Shown here: piece after piece, positions 1 through 8,012 of the stretch
Layout of the letters: each line of letters starts with the position of its first letter
How positions within the stretch are numbered: the first letter of the stretch is position 1
Source: Candidatus Poribacteria bacterium
GTDB taxonomy: Bacteria > Poribacteria > WGA-4E > B28-G17
Direction of reading: 5' to 3'
DNA: 38,520 nt
NCBI GenBank assembly: GCA_021162805.1
Contig: JAGGXZ010000088.1
Coordinates: 1 to 38,520 of the forward strand
Program-made: the position numbers and the translations under genes
Notes under the pieces: generated by a model
Told to the model about the DNA's origin: nothing
The model's input: the letters and a program-made list of their open reading frames with translations, nothing else
The model's database searches: none

Positions 1-927
1 AATCTAGGCAGCATAAGGGTTTTTGAGCAAATTCGCGATAGATTAGAGCGCGAATTTCCTTTGAATCACTTACACCATCTAAGCCTTTCCCCATCTGCAT
101 TCTTCAAAAGTTTTTGCGAAGTCCTGATTTCAATGGGCGGAGCGGTTTTACGAATGCTTCTTGAATTTCCCCTCCACGCTCTGCTAAAATATTCATCGAA
201 TCGAAGGGCAATCCAACTGCTGAAAAGGGGAGCAGAAATTGGTACATCTGCCGCTATCGGCGTAGCCTTGATCGCTATTCTGAACGAGATGTACGACTTG
301 AGGCTGATGAGAAGGGAGATAGCCGAGCTGGAACACCGAGTTGAGGTGGAGGAATTGGGGATAACAGGTGGCAAGCAAGATCAATATGCCGCCGTATTAG
401 GGGGGTTCAATTTCCTGGAGTTCGAGGGAAGCCATGTCGAGGCACATCCTCTTGATTTAAAAGGAGAGGTGATATGGCAGCTTGAGAAGAACCTCGTCCT
501 CTGCTATACCGGACAGTCAAGGCTTTCAGGCGATACCAATAGGAAAATGATAGAAGGATACAAAAAAGGGATACCTGAGGTTGTAAACTCGCTGAGGAGG
601 ATAAAGGAGATAACGATAGAGATTCGGGACAAACTTCTAAAGGGGGATTTGAGCGGATTCGGTGAGCTTCTGATGGAGGAGTATCGCAATAGGCGTAATC
701 TCGCTCCGGAGGTAGTCACGCCGAAGATAGAGGAGTTGTTCGAGGTGGCCCTTAAAAACGGGGCAACGGGCGGCAAGATTTGCGGTGCCGGAGGGGGAGG
801 GTGCGTGATCTTTTACTGCGAGAACGATCTGGAAGGGAAGGTTAAGAAGAAAATCGAGGAGGCCGGCGGAAGAGTGGTGGAGTTCAATTTCTGCCCATCG
901 GGAGTAAAGGTCTGGCGGAGAAGATAA
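1..927 (+). CDS. GHMP-family sugar kinase, 5' end cut by the window
   Basis: The reading frame is open from base 1, so the real start lies outside the window; a TTG at 61 is the first in-window start candidate. It resembles the D-glycero-D-manno-heptose-7-phosphate kinase and fucokinase-like branch of GHMP kinases, which phosphorylate sugars with ATP. Counting from the TTG, the phosphate-binding segment IGTSAAIG is at about 60-67, the catalytic-Asp segment GGKQDQYAAVLGG at 103-115, and the C-terminal glycine motif GGKICGAGGGG at 237-247. The part before residue 55 does not look like a normal GHMP N-terminus. The usual stretch between a GGAVL-type strand and the phosphate loop is about 35 residues too short, and the loop reads RGAEIG rather than PxGSGLG. 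The gene may be damaged or chimeric at its start. It is followed 20 bases later by the outer-membrane protein gene. The family is secure; the substrate is not known. Confidence 0.75.
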   Translation, partial: NLGSIRVFEQIRDRLEREFPLNHLHHLSLSPSAFFKSFCEVLISMGGAVLRMLLEFPLHALLKYSSNRRAIQLLKRGAEIGTSAAIGVALIAILNEMYDLRLMRREIAELEHRVEVEELGITGGKQDQYAAVLGGFNFLEFEGSHVEAHPLDLKGEVIWQLEKNLVLCYTGQSRLSGDTNRKMIEGYKKGIPEVVNSLRRIKEITIEIRDKLLKGDLSGFGELLMEEYRNRRNLAPEVVTPKIEELFEVALKNGATGGKICGAGGGGCVIFYCENDLEGKVKKKIEEAGGRVVEFNFCPSGVKVWRRR

Positions 928-947
928 AACCATCGGGGGTGATCCAT

Positions 948-3900
948 TTGAAATCCGCCCTTTCAATTCTTATTCTCCTGTTTATCTCTCTCTCCGCTTG
1001 GGGACGTGAGATCGAGCTCAGGGGGGCTTTTACCCTATCGATCGAGCTCAGAAAAGCCGATGTGAAGGCCGAGGTGTGGGATCAGGACAAACTGGATGTT
1101 GAGGGGAAAGGGCTGAAGTACCGGATCTTAAGGGAGAATGGAAGGATTGTAGTCCGATCTCCGAACGGGAAAATCGAGGGTTATCCCGAACTCAGGGTGA
1201 GAATGCCTCATGGGATGGGATTGGAACTGAGCCTCGATAACGGCAGAGCGATCGTGAGCGGAGTTGAAGGTGAGATCAGAATCGCCGTGGGGGAAGGCGA
1301 TATACTGCTCGACGGCACATCGGGAAGTTACGACGTCGCCGTGAGCTTAGGGAACATAGCCGCCAAACTCTTTCTCGACGGTGAAGCCAGGTTCAAATCG
1401 GTCGATGGGAATATATATATCTCGGTCCTCAGCGATGATCCCATGCCTATGGAGGTCGAATCGGGCAGAGGCGACATCCTGATCGAGCTGCCCCAAGGAT
1501 ATCATGCCGCTCTGGAGATGTTCTCGGGCAACGGAAAGGCGAAATGCGATTTCAACTTGATCGACCGTTCAACACAGGATGGGCGGATTGATGGTAGGAT
1601 AGGAGAAGGTGGCCCATACCTTAAAGCCAGCGCATATAAAGGAAGCGTATGGATCAAAAAGGTCATTCTCCCGCACCCCGGCGGCAAAGCATATACCAAC
1701 AGATACGTCTGCTTCTTGACGAAAACCCCACCTCAGATAGATGGATATCCGAATGACAGAACATGGTGGGACGGAGATCCCATCGAGCTCGATAAGGTTC
1801 ACGCCCTTTTTAAGCATGATGGTGAGAAGCTGTACGGATTGATCGTGATCAGATGTGATCCGGATCAGCTTAAGGCGAAAACGGTGGACAGAAATGAGAA
1901 GTTCAAAGGCGATAGCTATGTTAAATTGATCTTCATCGAAAACCGCCGACGGTATACATTGATGGTCAATCCGATCGAGACGATCTACTGTGAAAACTGG
2001 AACCCCATTCTGGAGGTCGCCTCAGGGATAGGCGCTGATTTCTGGCTGATCGAGCTGGCGATACCGTTGAGGTCCATAAGCCAAACGCCCCTGGAAAAAC
2101 TGGGGTTCAACCTGGAGGTGAAGGCTGGTGATGTGAAAGCGAAATGGGCTGAGAATGGAAACGGCGAGATGATCCTCTCACAAGATCTACCTCGAACATG
2201 GATGACCAAGATCGAGAGAATCACCGTGGAGGATTCCGAGCCGATCGGGAAATCCGGTCTCCTTAAGCTGATCAACATGAATGAGGGAGATCAGATACCT
2301 CTTGACGATCTGGAGATCATCAGGGTTAACCTGTTGTTAACCGGTATCTTCCAGGATATCTCCTTCGTGGTGGAGAAAAGCGATAGTGGTGTAAATCTAA
2401 CCGTTAAACCTCTTTTGAGCGAGCTATATCTCGTGAGGAAGATCGAAATATCGGGGATGGAGCTCCTCGATGGCATTAGAATGGCGAGGATCTTCAGGAC
2501 GATAGACGAGGCGATACCCGAGGAAAGGGCAAAGCTGTGGGCTAAAATGATCGAGAGGGTTTACGTGGGAAAAGGATACGATTTTGCCAAGGTCGGTATC
2601 GATGTGGAGAACGATAGGATGATAGTTGAAGTTAACGAAGGAATCATAAAAGATGTGAGGGTATTAGGAAATAAAAGGGTCAGATACGATGAGGTGAAGA
2701 GGGCCTTCGGGAAATTGCCCTTTCTCGTGAAAAACAGAACAGAGCTGGAGAGGATGATACGGGATCTGGGGAAGAGGTTAAGAGAGGAAAACAGCTCGTT
2801 TAGCTCTATTAAGAATTGGCGGCTTGAGGAGATAAAAGGCGGTTATCTCCTAAGGCTGCAGATCGCCGAAAGGAAACCTTTTTCCTCCCATCTCTCACCT
2901 CTCTTCGACTTCAACAGGGTACACGGCGTGGTGTTGGGCGGGAAATACCAAATAAGCTCTAGGCTTTGCGGAGGGGAGCGGTTATATGCCGAGGTCGAAA
3001 GGGGGTTCTCAAGCGGCATCTGGGACTACAACCTCGGAGCTGAAAAAGGAATTATGCCTCGGGGCGAGGTAACCCTTGGAGGACATATGTATAGAATGAC
3101 TGAGACCAACGATCTCTGGAGGATATCCCGCCTTGAAAACCTGCTCGCCGAGCTTATATTCGGCAGGGCATACATGGATTTCCTCCACAGGGAGGGATGG
3201 GAGGTCTACTCCTCCGCCGAGCTCTCCGACCGATTTAGATTCAGGATCGGATACAGCGATGATAGATATGAGAGCCTGACTAAAACGACGGATTGGTATC
3301 TGTTTTCCAAAGGGGAGGGGGGTGAACCGAGGCGTAGGATCTATAACATGCGGGAGGGATGGAGACTGCCTGATGAGCGGAAGCGGGAGAACCTTGCTAT
3401 AGACGAAGGTGAGATGAGAAGTCTATGGGCGAGGTTTTATGTCGATCTGAGAGATGAGCGGAGGTGGGAGGAATATCACCTGCTCGAATACCCCTCCCCA
3501 GCATGGAAGACGCGTAACGGATGGCTGGCATATCTCGGTGTCGAGCTGGCCGGAGGATGGTTGGGAGGCGATTTCGATTTCTCCCTCGTGAGGTTCATGA
3601 TAGCTAGGTATAACAGGTTAGGCAGACATAGAATCGATATAAGACTTATGGGATCATATACGCCCGATGAGGGGGAACTGCCCCTTCAGAGGAAAACATA
3701 TCTGGGCGGAATGGGATCGCTGAGGGGATACCACTTCAAGGAGTTCGAGGACGATTCTCTTCTGCTTTTAAACCTGGACTACGGCTTGAAGCTAATGAAA
3801 GGGCTATGGCTTGATATGTTTCTCGATGCTGGATACCTCTGGTATAGGAAGGAGACGAAGATGTCGAGCGGATTCGGCTTTAACCTCGGACCGATCAGAA

Positions 3901-3974
3901 TCGATTTCGCCCAAGCGCTTGGCGATCCCGACAGGGAGATGATAACGAGCCTGAGGATAAGAAGGGTTTTCTGA
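948..3974 (+). CDS. Omp85/BamA-superfamily outer-membrane protein with DUF4097-like and CBM9-like N-terminal domains
   Basis: This is a 1008-residue secreted outer-membrane protein. TTG at 948 is preferred over GTG at 939. A near-perfect ribosome site, GGGGGTGATC, ends a few bases before the TTG, and the protein then begins with a clean signal peptide (MKSALSILILLFISLSAWG). Domains in order: about 22-215, short repeated beta strands of the DUF4097 adhesin-like type; about 245-440, a CBM9/DOMON-like sandwich beginning at PPQIDGYPNDRTWW; about 440-655, POTRA-like repeats (for example GIIKDVRVLGNKRVRYDEV); and about 660 to the end, a beta barrel. The barrel has the Omp85 signature GGMGSLRGYHF near residue 925 and ends in RVF, a terminal Phe typical of outer-membrane insertion. 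BamA and TamA proteins fold or translocate other proteins; here the extra sugar-binding-like domain suggests a specialised role. It sits between a sugar kinase and comM, probably co-transcribed. The barrel and POTRA calls are firm; the two N-terminal domains are good but not certain. Confidence 0.82.
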   Translation: MKSALSILILLFISLSAWGREIELRGAFTLSIELRKADVKAEVWDQDKLDVEGKGLKYRILRENGRIVVRSPNGKIEGYPELRVRMPHGMGLELSLDNGRAIVSGVEGEIRIAVGEGDILLDGTSGSYDVAVSLGNIAAKLFLDGEARFKSVDGNIYISVLSDDPMPMEVESGRGDILIELPQGYHAALEMFSGNGKAKCDFNLIDRSTQDGRIDGRIGEGGPYLKASAYKGSVWIKKVILPHPGGKAYTNRYVCFLTKTPPQIDGYPNDRTWWDGDPIELDKVHALFKHDGEKLYGLIVIRCDPDQLKAKTVDRNEKFKGDSYVKLIFIENRRRYTLMVNPIETIYCENWNPILEVASGIGADFWLIELAIPLRSISQTPLEKLGFNLEVKAGDVKAKWAENGNGEMILSQDLPRTWMTKIERITVEDSEPIGKSGLLKLINMNEGDQIPLDDLEIIRVNLLLTGIFQDISFVVEKSDSGVNLTVKPLLSELYLVRKIEISGMELLDGIRMARIFRTIDEAIPEERAKLWAKMIERVYVGKGYDFAKVGIDVENDRMIVEVNEGIIKDVRVLGNKRVRYDEVKRAFGKLPFLVKNRTELERMIRDLGKRLREENSSFSSIKNWRLEEIKGGYLLRLQIAERKPFSSHLSPLFDFNRVHGVVLGGKYQISSRLCGGERLYAEVERGFSSGIWDYNLGAEKGIMPRGEVTLGGHMYRMTETNDLWRISRLENLLAELIFGRAYMDFLHREGWEVYSSAELSDRFRFRIGYSDDRYESLTKTTDWYLFSKGEGGEPRRRIYNMREGWRLPDERKRENLAIDEGEMRSLWARFYVDLRDERRWEEYHLLEYPSPAWKTRNGWLAYLGVELAGGWLGGDFDFSLVRFMIARYNRLGRHRIDIRLMGSYTPDEGELPLQRKTYLGGMGSLRGYHFKEFEDDSLLLLNLDYGLKLMKGLWLDMFLDAGYLWYRKETKMSSGFGFNLGPIRIDFAQALGDPDREMITSLRIRRVF

Positions 3975-3989
3975 ATAGCGAGGTGAGTC

Positions 3990-5519
3990 ATGCTCTCTGT
4001 CACTTTAAGTGGGGCTTTATTCGGCCTCGACGCTTATATTGTTAAGGTCGAAGTGGATGTCTCCGACGGACTTCCCTCCTTTAACATCGTAGGTCTTCCC
4101 GATACGGCGGTCAGGGAGTCCAAGGAGAGAGTGACAGCGGCGATCAGGAACTCCGGGTTCAAGTTTCCCGCCAAACGGATAACGGTTAACCTTGCTCCCG
4201 CCGACATCCGTAAGGAGGGATCGGCATTTGACCTCCCGATAGCCATCGCTCTCCTGGCAGCGGCCGGGCACATCTCACTGCAGCGTGAGCGATTGCTCCT
4301 GCTGGGCGAGCTTTCGTTGGATGGGACGGTTAGGCCTGTGAAAGGAGCCTTGCCGATAACACTGGGCGCCAGGAAGGCAGGACTGGATGGGGTGATAGTG
4401 CCACCCGAAAACGGACTCGAGGCAGCGGTCGTTGAAGGAATGAACGTATATCAGGTCAAAACGCTCTCAGAAGCCGCCGCTTTCCTGTCAGGGGAAGTTG
4501 AAATATCGACCGTTCAGTATGATGTGAGGGAGGCGTTCCGAAAGGGAGCAGCCTACAACGTTGATTTTTCCGACGTGAAAGGGCAAGAGCATGTCAAGCG
4601 GGCTTTGGAGGTGGCGGCTGCCGGCGGACATAATGTCGTTATGATAGGCCCACCCGGCTCCGGAAAGACGATGCTCGCCAGAAGACTGCCCACGATCCTC
4701 CCCGATATGACGCTGGAAGAGGCCCTTGAGACAACCAAGATTCACAGCATCGCCGGCCTCCTTTCACCCGATACACCCATCATATCCACCAGACCCTTCC
4801 GTTCGCCGCATCATACCGTATCGAACGCCGGGCTGATCGGAGGGGGAACCTATCCAAGGCCGGGCGAGGTATCGCTGGCTCATAACGGTGTGCTATTTCT
4901 GGACGAGCTTCCGGAGTTTAGGAGGGATGTGCTCGAGGTTTTACGTCAGCCGCTCGAGGAGGGAACGGTCACCATATCCCGAGCGGCCGCCACGGTCAGC
5001 TATCCGGCTAACTTCATGTTGATATGCGCTATGAACCCCTGCCCATGCGGATACTTCGGAGATCCTAATCACAGATGCAGATGTACTCCTACCCAGATAC
5101 AGCATTATATATCGAGAATCTCCGGCCCCCTCCTCGATAGGATAGACATACACGTCGAAGTGCCCGCCGTCAGATACAGGGAGCTGGCCAGTGAGAGAAA
5201 GGGAGAAAGTTCCCAGGCTATAAAGGAGAGGGTTCAAACTGCCCGTCAGATCCAGAGGGAAAGATTTAAAGGAACGAGGATCAGATGTAATGCCGATATG
5301 TCATCGAGAGATATAAGGAGATACTGCGCCGTGGATGAAAGGTCACAGGAGCTTCTGAGGATAGCCATAACCCAGCTGGGTTTAAGCGCGAGGGCGTACG
5401 ATAGGGTCTTGAAAGTCTCCAGAACGATAGCCGATCTTGAAGGCAGTGAGCGAATCAAACCTGAACATGTCTCAGAAGCCATACAGTATAGAGGATTGGA
5501 TAGACAGTATTGGGCGTGA
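3990..5519 (+). CDS. comM: YifB/ComM family Mg-chelatase-like AAA+ ATPase
   Basis: 509 residues, full length for the family. The N-terminal Lon-protease-like (ChlI) domain occupies about 1-170 ([22 protein letters not shown]). The AAA+ domain carries Walker A GPPGSGKT at 220-227, Walker B VLFLDE at 301-306, the cysteine cluster [15 protein letters not shown] at 351-365 and the sensor segment [15 protein letters not shown] near 378-392. ComM is a hexameric helicase that promotes branch migration during integration of transformed DNA in Haemophilus and Vibrio; that role is inferred here from the family. ATG at 3990 follows a GAGGTGAGTC ribosome site, 15 bases after the outer-membrane protein gene, so it is likely the last gene of that operon. 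A strong hairpin terminator begins at the stop codon. Identification is secure. Confidence 0.96.
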   Translation: MLSVTLSGALFGLDAYIVKVEVDVSDGLPSFNIVGLPDTAVRESKERVTAAIRNSGFKFPAKRITVNLAPADIRKEGSAFDLPIAIALLAAAGHISLQRERLLLLGELSLDGTVRPVKGALPITLGARKAGLDGVIVPPENGLEAAVVEGMNVYQVKTLSEAAAFLSGEVEISTVQYDVREAFRKGAAYNVDFSDVKGQEHVKRALEVAAAGGHNVVMIGPPGSGKTMLARRLPTILPDMTLEEALETTKIHSIAGLLSPDTPIISTRPFRSPHHTVSNAGLIGGGTYPRPGEVSLAHNGVLFLDELPEFRRDVLEVLRQPLEEGTVTISRAAATVSYPANFMLICAMNPCPCGYFGDPNHRCRCTPTQIQHYISRISGPLLDRIDIHVEVPAVRYRELASERKGESSQAIKERVQTARQIQRERFKGTRIRCNADMSSRDIRRYCAVDERSQELLRIAITQLGLSARAYDRVLKVSRTIADLEGSERIKPEHVSEAIQYRGLDRQYWA

Positions 5520-5558
5520 AAAATCCCACATCTTTTGGCCTCAAGATGTGGGATTTTT
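5519..5558. terminator. Bidirectional Rho-independent terminator
   Basis: A perfect 16-bp inverted repeat (arms 5519-5534 and 5543-5558) with an 8-base loop. The arms end in five A on the left and five T on the right, so a U-tract is present whichever strand is transcribed. It lies between the converging comM and pilin genes and can end both transcripts. Confidence 0.93.
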
Positions 5559-5570
5559 CGCTGGGCGAGA

Positions 5571-5861
5571 TCAATAGCCGTTGTAAAAGTTATTTCCGGT
5601 CTCGTCCCGGTAACCATCCTCTTCGCTGTTACTATCACAACCGTCAGGATTAGAGACTGGGAAGATAAGGTCAGAATCGGAAACACCATCATCGATCGTA
5701 TCCAAATCCTGGGTCAGGTCGTTCCAGATGTCCATGATCTGATCGGCGACGTTGGCGATGGCCACGACCATAGCCAGCCCGATTAATCCGGTTAGAATGG
5801 TATATTCAATTAATGCCTGACCCTTCTGATCTTTAAGGTGGTGTGTTATGGCTTTCATCAT
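5571..5861 (-). CDS. Flp/Fap-type (type IVb) pilin-like protein
   Basis: 96 residues. The short basic leader ends at Gly14. It is followed by Q-A-L-I-E-Y, so that Glu and Tyr fall at mature positions 5 and 6, the GxxxxEY cleavage and assembly signature of Flp prepilins processed by a TadV-type peptidase. Residues 15-45 form the hydrophobic N-terminal helix. The tail (46-96) is very acidic and Asn/Gly rich and longer than in most Flp pilins (about 50-70 aa), so it may be a surface-exposed or minor variant. The start may be the first or second of two adjacent ATG codons. No other tad/flp assembly genes are in the window. A sigma-54-like promoter sits 50-65 bases upstream, suggesting control by an enhancer-binding activator. 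Pilin type is a confident call from the signature; function in adhesion or piliation is inferred. Confidence 0.83.
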   Translation of the reverse strand: MMKAITHHLKDQKGQALIEYTILTGLIGLAMVVAIANVADQIMDIWNDLTQDLDTIDDGVSDSDLIFPVSNPDGCDSNSEEDGYRDETGNNFYNGY

Positions 5862-5907
5862 CTCTTAACCCCCAGTTCAGGCGTCGATGATTTTTCATCC
5901 CTACCTT

Positions 5908-5926
5908 TGGCAAGAGATGTGCCAGG
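5908..5926 (-). promoter_or_regulatory. Sigma-54 (-24/-12) promoter for the pilin gene
   Basis: Read on the minus strand the site is CTGGCAC, four bases TCTC after an A, then TTGCC. The -24 TGGCAC element (5919-5924) and the -12 TTGC element (5909-5913) have exactly the 5-base separation of the TGGCAC-N5-TTGC consensus; only the final base (C instead of A/T) departs from it. Transcription would start near 5898, giving a leader of about 37-40 bases before the pilin ATG. It lies in an otherwise gene-free 170-base gap. Confidence 0.75.
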
Positions 5927-5929
5927 ATG

Positions 5930-5955
5930 AAAAACCTCCGATCCACGGGGTTTTT
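5930..5955 (-). terminator. Probable terminator of the trmJ operon
   Basis: On the minus strand, AAAAACCCC (5955-5947), an 8-base loop and GAGGTTTTT (5938-5930) form a 9-bp stem with one G-U pair ending in five T. It lies 77 bases beyond the trmJ stop and just upstream of the sigma-54 promoter, separating the trmJ operon from the pilin. Its T-run is also one arm of a second inverted repeat (5891-5900 with 5925-5934) that brackets the promoter. Confidence 0.6.
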
Positions 5956-6031
5956 AAACACATCGGGGGAGTTAGATAGGCAGGCTCTTTCTCAAATTAG
6001 GAAAAATCAAAGTGAGATAATGAGAAGAGTT

Positions 6032-6811
6032 TCACATCCCCCGGGAGATGAAGCTCTCCAGGTGGGCGAAGATGAGGTGAAGAGTGGCAATATCACGCCT
6101 TTCAAGCTGAGCCCTCGTTAAGACCCGCCTGATGGAATAGAGGAGGGTATCCCAATTCCCATTAGCCGGTTTGAAATCCGTCCTTTTCAATAGTCTGGTT
6201 ATCCTCTCGGTTAAAGCCTCAAGATCGTTAGCCGGCGGAAGATCCGGGTTTGGTGATGGAATATCTTCGATCGAGGCCATTAATATCTCATAAGCTATTA
6301 TAGCAACGGCATGTGAGAGGTTGAGCGATGGGTTTCTAACGGCCATGGGAACAGATAGGCAAAGATGGCACCGGCTTATATCATCTGTGGATAAACCGAA
6401 ATCCTCCCTTCCGAACATAACCCCCACCACATGATCGCGGGATATGGCGGCTATTCTTTTCGCCCCCTGGCGAGCGGGGATGATCTCCGGCAGCCTGGGA
6501 TCACGCCTGCGATTGGTCGTTCCGACCAAGAGATGTATCTCGCTTAAAATCTCATCAAGCGATTCAACTTCGAGGGCGTTATGGAGTACATCATGTGACC
6601 AGCAGGCGAAAGTCCAGGGTTGATCCGATTCTCTCCATCCCGGGACGGGATTAACTAGGATAAGCCGCGTTAATCCCATCCCCTTCATCGCCCGAGCGGT
6701 TGATCCTATATTCCCAGGGATCTGAGGTTCTTTGAGGATAACCCATATGTTTTTGAGGTTATCCGGAGGTGTTATCCGAATAGCCCTCATATCTACGCTC
6801 TGTTTTTTCAT
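6032..6811 (-). CDS. trmJ: tRNA (cytidine/uridine-2'-O-)-methyltransferase TrmJ
   Basis: 259 residues, SPOUT superfamily. TrmJ methylates the 2'-O of nucleotide 32 in the tRNA anticodon loop using S-adenosylmethionine. Motif 1 is IPGNIGSTARAMKGMGL (31-47) with the catalytic Arg40. Motif 2 is GVMFGREDFGLS (130-141), here with Asp where most homologues have a different residue. Motif 3 is PSLNLSHAVAIIAYEI (161-176), which forms the SAM-binding knot. The C-terminal helical extension (195-259) is as in TrmJ rather than in the shorter TrmL. The start overlaps the stop of the upstream PDZ-HEAT lipoprotein gene as ATGA, indicating translational coupling. Confident at the family level; the exact tRNA set modified is inferred. 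Confidence 0.93.
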   Translation of the reverse strand: MKKQSVDMRAIRITPPDNLKNIWVILKEPQIPGNIGSTARAMKGMGLTRLILVNPVPGWRESDQPWTFACWSHDVLHNALEVESLDEILSEIHLLVGTTNRRRDPRLPEIIPARQGAKRIAAISRDHVVGVMFGREDFGLSTDDISRCHLCLSVPMAVRNPSLNLSHAVAIIAYEILMASIEDIPSPNPDLPPANDLEALTERITRLLKRTDFKPANGNWDTLLYSIRRVLTRAQLERRDIATLHLIFAHLESFISRGM

Positions 6812-7998
6812 TTAGCCTTAGCTATAAGGGTATCCAGATAAACCTTAACCTGAGGGTCGGTTTCCGTAGCTGACACCCCTCTCAGGAAGCTCATCGCCTT
6901 TTCGTCCCCGATCTCGGCAAGGGAATTCAGGATCGAGAGGCGAACGGAGGAGGATTTGATCCAGGAGTAAGCCGATATCAGAGCATCTCGCGCTTTTCCG
7001 GTACCTATCTCGCCCAGGGTCGAGGCGATTATATCCTGGACGTTGGGGTCCTGTGTTTTCCTCAGCTCCTCGATCAGCGGCTCAAGCGCCGGCGTTCCGA
7101 TGGAAGCGAGTGCCACGCCGGCTTTAAACCTGATATTGGCCACGGGATCGTAAAGCGTCTTTATCAGCGTCGGGATGGCTTCGACCGGCTTAAGCTTGGC
7201 CAGCGCCAGAGCACAGCTTGCCCGTATCTCCGGATTGGGCTCATACTTTATCTGAAGGTGTTTTATCATCTTGGAGATCAACTCAGGGCTTGAGAACCTA
7301 TCGCTTAACCTTTCAAGGGCTTTGGCAGCCGGTTCCCTGAATAACTCCTCTTCGCTTTCCAAGATCTGCAGGAGCACCTTTACCGCTTCAGATCCTCCTA
7401 TCTCGCCGAGGGCTCTGACGGCGGCGAGCTTAACTCCGCTTAGCTCGTTAGTGGTGAATGTTAGCTCATGGGAGCTCTTAACTATTTTGCCGACTATCTT
7501 TTTGTAGTCATCAAGATTTCTAATCGTGCGTGTGATTATCACCGCCTTGACCTGATCTCCGGGTTTGAGCCCTGATAGCGAGGATGGGGAACCTTCGTCG
7601 ATGGATTTCACCCTAGTTCCGTCGAAGATAATCCCAGTGTTATCCCTGACGCTTCTGACCGCCAGGAGAATTTTCCTACCGTCAGTCAGCTCAAGCGTAA
7701 CCATCTTCTCATGTTTGATGCCCTCGGAGATATTCTTCATCAGATCCCGCTTACCCCTCACCGGCCTTCGAACGCTGACCTTGTAGATCATCTCGCCTTC
7801 TTCAAGTCCTGCCCTCTGAGCTGGTGTATTGGGAAAGACCTTAGTTATCACCACGCCTTCAACGCCCCATCTGCCGCGCAGATCCGGGTCCAGAGATTGC
7901 ACCTCGATCCCTATCCTTTTATCCTGGTATCTATGTTGGCCGCACCCCATCAGGGCCACCAGAAAAACCAAGATGGAGATCGTCATAATTCGTCTCAT
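6808..7998 (-). CDS. Lipoprotein with PDZ-like domains and HEAT repeats
   Basis: 396 residues from ATG at 7998. This start is chosen because GGGAGGT precedes it by about 7 bases and because it gives a compact lipoprotein signal ending LMGC with Cys19; an upstream ATG at 8016 overlaps the previous stop as ATGA. After the lipid anchor there are two PDZ-like segments. One lies at about 40-100 (VVITKVFPNTPAQRAGLEEGE) and the second at about 110-165 (SIDEGSPSSLSGLKPGDQV). From about 180 to the end there is a run of HEAT-type helical pairs (LAAVRALGEIGGSEAV and similar). Such proteins are usually envelope scaffolds. No catalytic residues are apparent. It follows a related HEAT lipoprotein and precedes trmJ. 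Domains are confident; function is unknown. Confidence 0.82.
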   Translation of the reverse strand: MRRIMTISILVFLVALMGCGQHRYQDKRIGIEVQSLDPDLRGRWGVEGVVITKVFPNTPAQRAGLEEGEMIYKVSVRRPVRGKRDLMKNISEGIKHEKMVTLELTDGRKILLAVRSVRDNTGIIFDGTRVKSIDEGSPSSLSGLKPGDQVKAVIITRTIRNLDDYKKIVGKIVKSSHELTFTTNELSGVKLAAVRALGEIGGSEAVKVLLQILESEEELFREPAAKALERLSDRFSSPELISKMIKHLQIKYEPNPEIRASCALALAKLKPVEAIPTLIKTLYDPVANIRFKAGVALASIGTPALEPLIEELRKTQDPNVQDIIASTLGEIGTGKARDALISAYSWIKSSSVRLSILNSLAEIGDEKAMSFLRGVSATETDPQVKVYLDTLIAKAK

Positions 7999-8012
7999 TA
8001 TGCGTACCTCCC

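Noticed and set aside
5891-5955. Cyclic-di-GMP (GEMM-type) riboswitch before the pilin
   Set aside because: The characteristic GGCAAACC and GGACGCAAAGCC segments are absent; the sequence is better explained by a sigma-54 promoter and a terminator hairpin.
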